DNA of 64,000 bases. Origin: CAWJJM01 sp963843275 (lineage in GTDB: Bacteria > Acidobacteriota > Thermoanaerobaculia > Multivoradales > JBCCEF01). The DNA is taken from positions 310,001 to 374,000 of the forward strand of contig CAWJJM010000009.1 in the NCBI GenBank assembly GCA_963843275.1, given 5' to 3'. The notes beneath the pieces were generated by a model, which saw nothing but the letters and a program-made list of their open reading frames with translations, was not told the origin of the DNA and ran no database searches. Both the position numbers and the translations under genes were made by a program. Below are positions 38,753 through 46,215 of this stretch, in pieces (positions within the stretch are counted from its first letter, which is position 1; the number at the start of each line of letters is the position of its first letter).

Positions 38753-39325
38753 TCAGGGCGTGTGGTCCATCACGAAGGTGCCGACCTCGGCCGGGCCGGC
38801 GGGGCCCTCGCCGTGCAGGCGCATCGTCCAGCGGGAGCGCGGGTAGCCGCGGATCACCTCGCCCGGGAAGACCAGGATCACCTCGTCGCGCTCGCGGTCC
38901 GCCACCACCTCGCGCACCGGCAGGTCGACGGCGGAGTCGCGCTCGAGGTCGAGGACCTCGGCGTCGAGCCGCAGGTCGCGGACGTCGTGGACGTCGCCGG
39001 CGAGCCGCACCACGACGAGATCCTCGGGGCCCGCCTGGCAGAGCACCGTCCCGCCGGCCGGGATGCGGTACTCGCGGCGCGTCAGGCCGTCGCGCGCCAG
39101 GCGCTCGAGCAGCGCTTCGTCGGCGTTGAGCGCCACCTCGGCCGCCCGGGCCGACGCGGAGACCGCCGCCCGCAGGCGCTCGAGGGCCTCGAGGCGGGCG
39201 GCGCAGTCGACACATCCGAACAGGTGCTCCTCGAAACGCTCGGAGGCGTCCGCCGGCAGCTCGCCGAGCAGGTGGTCGAGAAGCGTCTCCGCGGGGACGC
39301 CGCAGCCGCGCTCCCGGTCGTTCAC
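38753..39325 (-). CDS. Soluble zinc-finger anti-sigma-like protein
   Basis: A 190-residue protein encoded directly after the ECF sigma gene. Its GTG overlaps the sigma stop (GTGA). The N-terminus is an anti-sigma zinc-finger helix bundle: LLDHLLGELPADASERFEEHLFGCVDCAARL, with the HxxxCxxC-type Cys pair. After a helical linker comes a beta-rich domain (GGTVLCQAGPEDLVVVRLAGD and on to the end). There is no membrane helix, so unlike most ECF anti-sigmas it should be cytosolic and sense its signal inside the cell through the C-terminal domain. I do not recognise that domain. Confidence 0.75.
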   Translation of the reverse strand: MNDRERGCGVPAETLLDHLLGELPADASERFEEHLFGCVDCAARLEALERLRAAVSASARAAEVALNADEALLERLARDGLTRREYRIPAGGTVLCQAGPEDLVVVRLAGDVHDVRDLRLDAEVLDLERDSAVDLPVREVVADRERDEVILVFPGEVIRGYPRSRWTMRLHGEGPAGPAEVGTFVMDHTP

Positions 39326-39912
39326 GCCGCCGCCTCCGTCAGACCCATGCAGTCGCGGAGCCGGCCCACGCCCCGATGGCGGATCACCCGCACGTTCTCG
39401 GCGCTGAGCCCGAGAGAGGCGGCGATGTCGGAGCTGGACCGCTCGGCGTAGAAGGTCAGGACCACCACGGCCCGCTGCTTCTCGGGCAGCGCCCGGAGGC
39501 ACTCGCGGACGCGATCGCGGGCGAGCGGATCCGGCGGCGCGACGCTCGCCGCCGCCACCTCGACCGCCGCCTCCTCGAGGGGCGAGTAGCGGGCCTCCCT
39601 GCCGCGCTGCCGAGCGGCGAGGGTGCGGGCCACGCCGAGGATGAAGGCGCCGATCCGCTCGGGCTCGCGCACCTCGCCACGGCGCAGCTTGTCGATCGTG
39701 AGCAGCAGGGCGTCCTGCGCCAGGTCGCGGGCGAGCTCGTCGCCGTCCACGCGGCGGCGGGCGAACGCCACCAGCCGCCGTCCGTAGCGGCGGCAGAGCT
39801 CGGCCTCCGCGTCGTGGGCGGGTCGCCCGCCGGCGGCCGCGATGCGGCGGGCGAGCTCCGCGTCGTCGGGAGACGCCTCCGGGGCAGGGGAGCGCCGAGA
39901 CTCGGGGTGCAT
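39322..39912 (-). CDS. ECF-type RNA polymerase sigma factor
   Basis: A 196-residue sigma-70-family factor with region 2 (LARDLAQDALLLTIDKLRRGEV, the -10 binding helix) and region 4 (LRALPEKQRAVVVLTFYAERSSSDIAASLGLSAENVRVIRHRGV, the helix-turn-helix). Region 3 is missing, as in ECF factors. It is the first gene of a coupled pair with its anti-sigma. The ATG at 39912 gives a Ser/Pro-rich leader of 15 residues before region 2. Its targets are unknown. The classic autoregulated promoter should lie just upstream, in the short gap before 40152, which is read divergently. Confidence 0.88.
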   Translation of the reverse strand: MHPESRRSPAPEASPDDAELARRIAAAGGRPAHDAEAELCRRYGRRLVAFARRRVDGDELARDLAQDALLLTIDKLRRGEVREPERIGAFILGVARTLAARQRGREARYSPLEEAAVEVAAASVAPPDPLARDRVRECLRALPEKQRAVVVLTFYAERSSSDIAASLGLSAENVRVIRHRGVGRLRDCMGLTEAAA

Positions 39913-40151
39913 GGCGCGGAAATCGTAACCGATGGCGGATGGGCTCTCCGCAGGGCGCCGCCGAGGCGGAGAGCGGGGGCCGGCGTCCGCCGGGCTCCGG
40001 TCGAGGCGGACCCGCGAGGGTCGCCGCCGGGGAGGCGGGCGTGCGGAGCGTTGTCCCGAAGGCCACGGTGGTCTACGCTGCGGATGGACCGGGGCCGCCG
40101 TCGGGCGCCCGGGGCACGGCGACGAAACCGAAAGAGGAGGCGCGACACCCC

Positions 40152-40810
40152 ATGCGGATCGGGATTCTCGGAACGGGAACGGTGGGCCGGACGCTGGGCT
40201 CGAAGCTGCTCGAGCTCGGTCACGAGGTCAGGCTCGGTGGGCGCAGTGCCGCCAACGACCAGGCCGCCGCCTGGGTCGCGGCCGAAGACGACGACAGGGC
40301 CTCCCACGGCACCTTCGCCGCGACCGCGTCGTTCGGCGAAGTCCTGTTCAACTGCACCCGGGGGAGCACTCGCTGGCCGCCCTCGAGCTCGCCGGCGCCC
40401 AGAACCTCGGCGACAAGGTGCTCGTCGACGTGGCCGATCCTCTCGACTTCTCGCACGGCTTCCCGCCGAGTCTCTCGCCCTGCAACACCGACTCGTTGGG
40501 CGAGAGCATCCAGCGCGCCTTCCCGCGCCTCCGCGTCGTGAAGTCCCTCAACACCATGTGGTGCGGGGTCATGGTCGACCCCCGCCGTCTGGCGGGCACG
40601 CACGCCGTCTTCATGGCCGGCGACGATGCGGCGGCGAAGGCCACGGTGGCCGACCTGCTCGCCGGCTTCGGCTGGCGCCGCGAGGAGATCGTCGACCTCG
40701 GCGACCTCGCCGGAGCGCGCGGAACCGAGATGCTGCTGCCGTTGTGGCTGCGCCTCTACGGCCTGCGCGGAGACGGTGAGCTCAACTTCGCCGTCGTCGG
40801 CCCCGCCTGA
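40152..40810 (+). CDS. F420/NADP-type reductase-like oxidoreductase, one frameshift
   Basis: A Rossmann-fold protein of about 219 residues of the NADPH-dependent F420 reductase/coenzyme-binding type. MRIGILGTGTVGRTLGSKLLELGHEV is the dinucleotide site (GxGxxG), and VRLGGRS supplies the 2'-phosphate contacts expected for NADPH. The first frame ends after FNCTRG at about 40362. The protein then goes on as GEHSLAALELAGAQNLGDKVLVDVADPLDF and KSLNTMWCGVMVDP in another frame. Restoring one C in the ACCCGGGGG run gives a seamless TPGEHSL. It probably reduces a flavin-like or F420 cofactor or a small carbonyl. Confidence 0.75.
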
Positions 40811-40891
40811 GGCGGAGTCGCGGGGACGGTCGTTCGTTTCCGCCTCGGGCGTGCGCGCCTCGAGGCCCCACGAGAGGTGAAGGAGAAGGCC

Positions 40892-41293
40892 ATGGAGATC
40901 ACGCGAGCCGATTCGATCCCTTCGCAACCGGGTCCGGCCGAGTGGTTCACGGGCTCGGTGACCGTCGCCCCGCTGTTCGGCGCCGAGGCCCCCTCCCAGG
41001 TGGCCGGTGCCCGCGTGACGTTCCAGCCCGGCGCCCGCACCGCCTGGCACACGCATCCGCTCGGCCAGCACCTCCTGATCACCTCCGGCATCGGCTGGGT
41101 GCAGGTGGACGGCGGCCCGATCCAGGAGGTGCGGACCGGGGACGTCGTGTGGTTCCCTCCGGGCGTGAAGCACTGGCACGGCGCCACGCCGACCGACGCC
41201 ATGGCCCACGTCGCCATCCAGGAAGCCCGGGACGGCGTCGTCGTCGATTGGCTCGAGCAGGTGAGCGACGAGGAATATCGTCGGGACCGCTGA
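40892..41293 (+). CDS. Cupin-domain protein (carboxymuconolactone/quercetinase type)
   Basis: A 133-residue single cupin. The metal site reads ARTAWHTHPLGQHLLITSG (HxH with Gln-His) and PPGVKHWHGATPTDAMAH in the second motif. Proteins of this type follow oxidoreductases in many operons, and here it lies 81 bp after the F420-type reductase and on the same strand. I chose the ATG at 40892 (MEITRADS) because AAGGAGAAGG precedes it. A GTG at 40877 would add five residues. Metal and substrate are unknown. Confidence 0.85.
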   Translation: MEITRADSIPSQPGPAEWFTGSVTVAPLFGAEAPSQVAGARVTFQPGARTAWHTHPLGQHLLITSGIGWVQVDGGPIQEVRTGDVVWFPPGVKHWHGATPTDAMAHVAIQEARDGVVVDWLEQVSDEEYRRDR

Positions 41294-41599
41294 CAGGAGG
41301 ACCCCGACGAGGAGGATGTCGAGATGGACGGAGCGGTTCTCGGGTCCGCACGGCGTGGGCCTCGAGGGTCGGCTCTTCCGGCGCGCCGATGCCGCCACAG
41401 GGCCACGGGGGACGGGGAGGCAGGGCGGGGCGCGGTGCGAGGACCCCGACGAGGGCACCGGGCTCGCGGGCTGGAGCGCCGCACGCACCGGCATCCGCCG
41501 CGCCGCGGGGATGAGCGAGGGGCTGGAGAAACCGGAGCGCTCCCCTCCCGGTGCGGCGGGCCCCGGGGGCCACCGGTCGGGGGCGCTGCGGTCGGCTCT
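41294..41599. other. Gap between cupin and dodecin without a gene
   Basis: About 300 bp between two convergent genes. Frames on both strands look like GC-rich noise. The last nine bases before the dodecin stop match the sequence after the second dodecin (56860-56868), so the duplication of the dodecin gene included a little of its 3' flank. Confidence 0.4.
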
Positions 41600-41803
41600 T
41601 CAGTCGTCGATGACGAAGGTGACCATCATGTTGACCTGGAACTCGGTGATGACGCCGTTCTCGACGCGCACCTGCTGCTCCTTGATCCAGGCGCTCTTGA
41701 CCCGGCGCAGGGTCTTGTTGGCCCGATCGATCCCTTGATGGATGGCGTCCTCGAAGCTTTCGCTCGAGGTGGAGCTGATCTCGGAGACCTTGGCGACGGA
41801 CAT
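41600..41803 (-). CDS. Dodecin (copy 1)
   Basis: A 67-residue dodecin, a small flavin-binding protein that forms hollow dodecamers and stores or buffers riboflavin and FMN. The whole fold is visible: MSVAKVSEI (strand), SFEDAIHQGIDRANKTLRRV (helix), SAWIKEQQVRVENG (strand with the flavin-stacking Trp) and ITEFQVNMMVTFVIDD. It is 60/67 identical to copy 2 at 56869. The upstream sequence shares a patch with copy 2 (CTCCTTTCGA, GGACGAATC) but has lost the regulatory element of copy 2. It is the left border of the stress island. Confidence 0.93.
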   Translation of the reverse strand: MSVAKVSEISSTSSESFEDAIHQGIDRANKTLRRVKSAWIKEQQVRVENGVITEFQVNMMVTFVIDD

Positions 41804-41978
41804 CGCGTCCTCCTTTCGAGAATGGAGCTTTCAGCTGGACGAATCGACTTCCGGTGGCCCTGAGCACAGGAACGACCCGGCGCGGCCGCGGCAGCGCCGC
41901 TGCGGCTCGTCCACCACGAGGGCGCGTCGGGCCACCGCGCCGAGTGGATGCAGTTGCCGGGCCACGGGGGGGCTCCGG

Positions 41979-42197
41979 CTAGCCCTTCTTGCCCACCGCC
42001 AGCAGAGCCGCGCCGGCCACGACGGCTCCGACCCCGACCCACACGGGGACGTTCACGGTCTTCTTCTTCTTGACCGAGAGCTCGAGGGGACCGAGCTTGG
42101 CGTCGTGGGTCGTCTTCGTGTAGGTGATGCCACCGTAGACGAGCCCGAGAAGACCGGCGACGATCAACAGGATCGCCACGACCTTGAGTGCGTTCAT
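41979..42197 (-). CDS. Small two-helix membrane protein
   Basis: A 72-residue protein with an N-terminal helix (VVAILLIVAGLLGLVYG), a loop (TYTKTTHDAKLGPLELSVKKKK) and a C-terminal helix (VWVGVGAVVAGAALLAV). The KLGPLELSVKxKK loop is recognisable from small uncharacterised inner-membrane proteins in stress regions of other bacteria. The function is unknown. The ATG at 42197 follows a GGAGG-rich stretch. The gap upstream has CTACCC at 42291-42296, which fits a degenerate copy of the stress element, but its second arm is poor. Confidence 0.8.
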   Translation of the reverse strand: MNALKVVAILLIVAGLLGLVYGGITYTKTTHDAKLGPLELSVKKKKTVNVPVWVGVGAVVAGAALLAVGKKG

Positions 42198-42466
42198 CCC
42201 GCCTCCTCCTTCGTCGGGGCCGGCGCCGCGTCCCGGCTGGATCGAGGCTCCAGGCGTCGCAGCGGAGCAGGCGCGCCGATCCGTGCCACTCTACCCCGCG
42301 ACGAGCGGACGTCGAGTCCAACCGCCTCGACCGCGGCCTCGGCGATCGGCTCGGACCCGACCCGCCAGCGGCTCGAGTGGACAGCGTCGCGAGACAGCGA
42401 CAGCTAGGGAATCCGTGGCGCGATGAGGGCGAGCTGATCCCGATCGCCTGGAGCGGGCGGGGCCAC

Positions 42467-43105
42467 TCAGATCAGGGCGTGCTCCTCGGCATAGTTCACC
42501 AGCTCGACCCGGCTGGACAGACCGAGCTTGCCGAGCAGGTTGGCGCGGTGGTTCTCGACGGTGCGCACCGAGAGGCCGAGCAGCTCGGCGATCTGGCGGT
42601 TGGTGTTTCCGCGGGCCAGGAGCCGTAGCACGTCGATCTCGCGGCGGGTGAGCTTCTCGACGGGCGACCCCGGCCGGTGTTCCGTGACGATCGCCTGCTC
42701 CAGGAGCGCGCGGGTCATCGCCGGGTGGACGTAGATGTCGCCCTGACTCGCGGCGCGGATCGCCTGCAGGATCTCACCCGGCTCGGCGCGCTTGATCAGG
42801 TAGCCCGAAGCACCGGCCCGCAGCGCTTCGTGCAGCAGACCCTCTTCCTCGTGAATGGTGAGGAAGAGCACGATGAGGTCCGGGTAGGCCTGCTTGAGTC
42901 GCTTGGCGATCTCGATGCCGTTGTCGGGGGGCATGGTGATGTCGAGCAGGACCATGTCGGGCTGCAAGGACCCGACGAGCCGCATCGCCTCCACCCCGTC
43001 GGCGGCCTCCCCCACGACCTCGACGTCGGCGCCGGCGCGCAGCAGCTCGCGCAACCCGGTGCGGACTACCGCGTGGTCATCGGCGATCAGGATGCGGATC
43101 GGCAC
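42467..43105 (-). CDS. NarL/FixJ-family response regulator
   Basis: A 212-residue regulator. The receiver has DDH at the N-terminus, phospho-acceptor Asp in VLLDITMPP, and Lys in GYLIKRAEP. The LuxR-type DNA-binding domain is TRREIDVLRLLARGNTNRQIAELLGLSVRTVENHR. It is encoded right after its sensor kinase with a 29-bp overlap, so this is a cognate pair. NarL-type regulators bind inverted repeats as dimers, which makes this one a plausible, unproven candidate for binding the inverted-repeat element found through the island. Confidence 0.93.
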   Translation of the reverse strand: MPIRILIADDHAVVRTGLRELLRAGADVEVVGEAADGVEAMRLVGSLQPDMVLLDITMPPDNGIEIAKRLKQAYPDLIVLFLTIHEEEGLLHEALRAGASGYLIKRAEPGEILQAIRAASQGDIYVHPAMTRALLEQAIVTEHRPGSPVEKLTRREIDVLRLLARGNTNRQIAELLGLSVRTVENHRANLLGKLGLSSRVELVNYAEEHALI

Positions 43106-45203
43106 TCGGCACCTCCACGACCACTGTGGTTCCTGCCCCCGGGGAGCTCTCCACCGTCAGGGTTCCATGCAGCGCCTCGGCCCGCTCCTTCAGACCGAGC
43201 AGGCCGAAGTGATTGCCTCGTTGGACCAGACTCGGCTCGAAGCCGACGCCGTCGTCCTCGACCATCACCATGGCCCGGTCGCCACGGTGCTCCAGGAGGA
43301 GGTCGACCCGGCTCGCATGGGCGTGCCGCGCGACGTTGGCCATCGCCTCCTGCACCACGCGATAGAGAGCGGTCTCGATCACCGGCGGGAGGCGTCGGCC
43401 GGTGAAGCCCCGAGCCTTGAAGCGGATCTCCAGGCCCTGGTTGGCCGCCGCGGTGCCGGTCAACTGGCGCACGACCGCCTCGAGCCCGAGGTGGTCGAGG
43501 CTCGGCGGGCGCAGATCGATCGCCAGGCGGTGCAGGCCGTCGATGACGCTGTCGGTCTGCTGGATCAGCTCGACCACCCGATCGTCGACGCTCCCCCCCG
43601 CGTCGGCCTCCTTCTTCAGCATGAGCAGGCCGAAGCGCAACGAGGTGAGGACCTGACCCGCCTCGTCGTGGAGCTCGCGGGCGATGCGGCGCCGCTCCTC
43701 CTCCTGCACCTCGACCAGCCGGCGGGAAAGGGCCTGCATGCGTGCGGTCGCCGCCTGCATCTGCTCGAAGAGAATCGCGTTCTCGACCGCGACCGAGGCC
43801 TGCGACGACATGGCCTCGGCGAGCCGGACGTGCTCTTCGTTGAAGTACCCGGGCTCGCGCTTGGAGAGCGAGAACAGTCCGGTGACGTCCCCTCGCGCGA
43901 ACAGCGGAACGCCCATCCAGCTCGCTTCGGAGGACGGGTCGGTCGGCAGATTCCAGTCCGGGCGGACCCTGACGTCGGGGATGACCACCGCAGCTCCGGT
44001 CGTCAGGATGCTCTTGACCACCGAATGATCGGTGGGGTTGAGCTCCGTCCTGACCTCGGGGGGCAGCGGCACCACGCGTTCTCCGTCGAAGACCGCCCGC
44101 ACCGAGACCCGCGAGGCCGCCTCGAGCAGCATGACGGCGGCCCGGTCGAAGGGGACCATGGCGCGCAGCCGGTCGAGCAGCGTCGTCAACACGGTCTCGC
44201 GATCGAGGCTGCGGGTCAGCGCCACGGTCGCGTCGCGCAGGGCCTCGGCGATGTGGCGGGCCCGCAGCTCGGCCTGGTGCGCCAGCCACTTTTCGGTGAC
44301 GTCGCGAGAGACGCTGAGAACGGACGGGATCTCACCGGTTGGCCCGATCTCGGGGACCAGGCGGCAGTCGAAGTGCCGCACCCCCTCGGTGCCCGCGAAG
44401 GCGAGCTCGAACCGCTCGGGACGCCCGCTCGCGAAGACCCTTCGCAGGGCATCGTCCCAGCGATCGCCCAGCTCGGGCACCATCCCCGCCTCCTGACTCG
44501 TCCTGCCCAGGTAGTCCTGCGCGGTGCGCCCCGTGGTGCGTTCGATCGCCGGGCTCACGTACAGATAGCGCAGCTGCGGGTCGAAGCGCGCGATCAGGTC
44601 GGGCAGGTTCTGGATCAGCGTCTCCAACTGCTCCTTGGCCCGGCGCACGTCCCGTTCCAGGGCCCTTCGGTTTTTCTCGAGACCACCGACGGTGCGGCTG
44701 TTGAGCATCGCCACGGCGGCCATCTCGGCGAACACCTCGGCCAGTTGGGAGCCGACCGTCGTGAAGCCATCGGGCCGGTCGATCAGACCGAGGAGCCCCG
44801 TCACCTCGCCGGCGATGACGATCGGCACGATGAGCGCGCTGCGGACCGCGCGCTGCCGGCCGGCCGGCTTCGTGGGCCGGTCCTTCGAGAGGTCGTTGGC
44901 GAAGACCGCTTGCCCCTTGGCGGCGCGAGCGCTCAAGCGACGCACAGACGCGGGCAGCCGGGCAGGGTCGAGCCGGAGACTGCCGGGATCGAGGTGGACG
45001 ACGTCGAGGCCCTGGTCAGACTTGGCGCACAGGGCGACGAAACCGGCATCGGCACCGAGGATGGTCTTGCAGGCCGCCAGGACGTCCTTCGCCGCGTCGG
45101 CGAAGACCCGGTTCTCCAGCACCGCGCGCGCCGCTTCCAGGAGCGCCGCGACGTCGCGACTGCGGCCGTTCGTCCTCTCCTGCGGTGCCTGAGCCGTCCT
45201 CAC
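43077..45203 (-). CDS. Soluble GAF-PAS-GAF sensor histidine kinase
   Basis: A 708-residue kinase of the HisKA_3 (NarX/DesK-like) class. There is a GAF domain (about 20-170, ILGADAGFVALCAK), PAS (about 195-330, NLPDLIARFDPQLRYLYVSP), a second GAF (about 345-500, VPFDRAAVMLLEAAS, MGVPLFARGDVTGLF), and the H-box RIARELHDEAGQVL with phospho-His. The ATPase has VVQEAMANVARHA, DDGVGF and GLLGLKERA. No membrane helix exists, so it senses a cytoplasmic signal. I chose the GTG at 45203 because a GAGGAGGA precedes it. The ORF opens further up but without conservation. It overlaps its response regulator by 29 bp. Confidence 0.9.
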   Translation of the reverse strand: MRTAQAPQERTNGRSRDVAALLEAARAVLENRVFADAAKDVLAACKTILGADAGFVALCAKSDQGLDVVHLDPGSLRLDPARLPASVRRLSARAAKGQAVFANDLSKDRPTKPAGRQRAVRSALIVPIVIAGEVTGLLGLIDRPDGFTTVGSQLAEVFAEMAAVAMLNSRTVGGLEKNRRALERDVRRAKEQLETLIQNLPDLIARFDPQLRYLYVSPAIERTTGRTAQDYLGRTSQEAGMVPELGDRWDDALRRVFASGRPERFELAFAGTEGVRHFDCRLVPEIGPTGEIPSVLSVSRDVTEKWLAHQAELRARHIAEALRDATVALTRSLDRETVLTTLLDRLRAMVPFDRAAVMLLEAASRVSVRAVFDGERVVPLPPEVRTELNPTDHSVVKSILTTGAAVVIPDVRVRPDWNLPTDPSSEASWMGVPLFARGDVTGLFSLSKREPGYFNEEHVRLAEAMSSQASVAVENAILFEQMQAATARMQALSRRLVEVQEEERRRIARELHDEAGQVLTSLRFGLLMLKKEADAGGSVDDRVVELIQQTDSVIDGLHRLAIDLRPPSLDHLGLEAVVRQLTGTAAANQGLEIRFKARGFTGRRLPPVIETALYRVVQEAMANVARHAHASRVDLLLEHRGDRAMVMVEDDGVGFEPSLVQRGNHFGLLGLKERAEALHGTLTVESSPGAGTTVVVEVPSADPHPDRR

Positions 45204-45658
45204 CGGGTCCTCCTCGCTTGGCGACGGATCGTGCAGCGGTCTTCGCACCGTCCCGCGCCCCGGGAGGGAAGGGGAGGCGCCACCCCGGCTCCGAACATAG
45301 CACCCGCCGCCGCGGCGCGGAGGACGCTCGATCGCCACCGGAGCTCCGCGGGGCCGCGGCAGTGCGCAAGTCTCGCCCCCAGGACGGATCCTCGGGTCCC
45401 GGTCCGCAGCGGGGTCCGTCGGGTCGGGACCGTCCCTCGGGCGCTGCGCGCGGCGCGGAGGCCGAGCGGGTCGAGAGGCTCGCGGGCCGCCTCGCCGAGC
45501 CGAGGGACAGGACGGCGACGGCCGGGCCCCGGAGGACGGTCGGCGCCGTCCCGAGGGCGAGGACGCTCACGCCGAGTCCGGCCACCGCCACCCTGCACGC
45601 GCAGCTTCGCCATGTCGTCGCGGCGTGGGTCTCCCGGTCTCGTGGCCCGCCCCCGCCG
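45204..45658. other. Gap upstream of the sensor kinase
   Basis: About 450 bp between the GlsB-type gene and the kinase start, both read leftwards. I see no gene, and no copy of the stress element. It should hold the promoter of the two-component pair. Confidence 0.4.
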
Positions 45659-45937
45659 TCACCAGCGCCGCGAGACCAGGTGGATGAGGGCGACGAAGAT
45701 CGCGGCGCCGATGATCGACCACAGGACGGGGAAGGGGTGGCCGCCGATGTTGAGCATGAAGGGTTCGCCGAGGCCCAGCTTGCCGGCGACCCAGGGTCCG
45801 AGGAGGGCGCCGATGAAGCCGAGCACGATCGAGACGATCAAGCCGCCGCGAGCGCTCCCCGCGATCGCCTTGCCGACGGCGCCACACACGGCCGCGATGA
45901 CGATCAGGAGCAACAGGGTGGTGAGCGACATGGTCAT
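45659..45937 (-). CDS. GlsB/YeaQ/YmgE-family membrane protein
   Basis: A 92-residue protein with three hydrophobic helices: LLLLIVIAAVCGAVGKAI, GLIVSIVLGFIGALLGPWVA and LWSIIGAAIFVALIHLV. The glycine pattern of the transglycosylase-associated (GlsB/YeaQ) family is clear. Such proteins are induced by envelope and osmotic stress. Its biochemical role is unknown. It starts 2 nt after the CsbD gene ends and shares its promoter and stress element. Confidence 0.9.
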   Translation of the reverse strand: MTMSLTTLLLLIVIAAVCGAVGKAIAGSARGGLIVSIVLGFIGALLGPWVAGKLGLGEPFMLNIGGHPFPVLWSIIGAAIFVALIHLVSRRW

Positions 45938-45939
45938 GG

Positions 45940-46152
45940 TCAGCGCCTCGACTTCCCGATCGACTCGCCGACGCCGGCGACGAGCTCGCCGACCTTGCGA
46001 CGCGCCTTGCCGAGGCTCTCCTCGGCCGCACCCTCCGTCCGCAGTCGAGCGCCCTTGCTCTCCAGCGACTTGTCGCCGCTGACGATGCCGGCGGCCTGCT
46101 CGACCCGCCCCTTGAGCTTCTTCACCTTGCCGCGGGTTTCCTGTTTCTTCAT
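45940..46152 (-). CDS. CsbD-family stress protein
   Basis: A 70-residue, highly charged, cytosolic protein. GKVKKLKGRVEQAAGIVSGDKSLESKG is the CsbD core (helix-rich, with the GxxxxDxxLxxxG pattern), and the second half ARLRTEGAAEESLGKARR is a further helix. CsbD proteins belong to the general stress response in many bacteria, and their action is unknown. The ATG at 46152 heads a two-gene operon with the GlsB-type gene. A stress element lies 86 bp upstream. Confidence 0.9.
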   Translation of the reverse strand: MKKQETRGKVKKLKGRVEQAAGIVSGDKSLESKGARLRTEGAAEESLGKARRKVGELVAGVGESIGKSRR

Positions 46153-46215
46153 GGCGTCTCCTCTGCGGATCCGTGCCTGGGTGCGTGCTTCGGGTGCACG
46201 CTTCTGACGAGCAAT

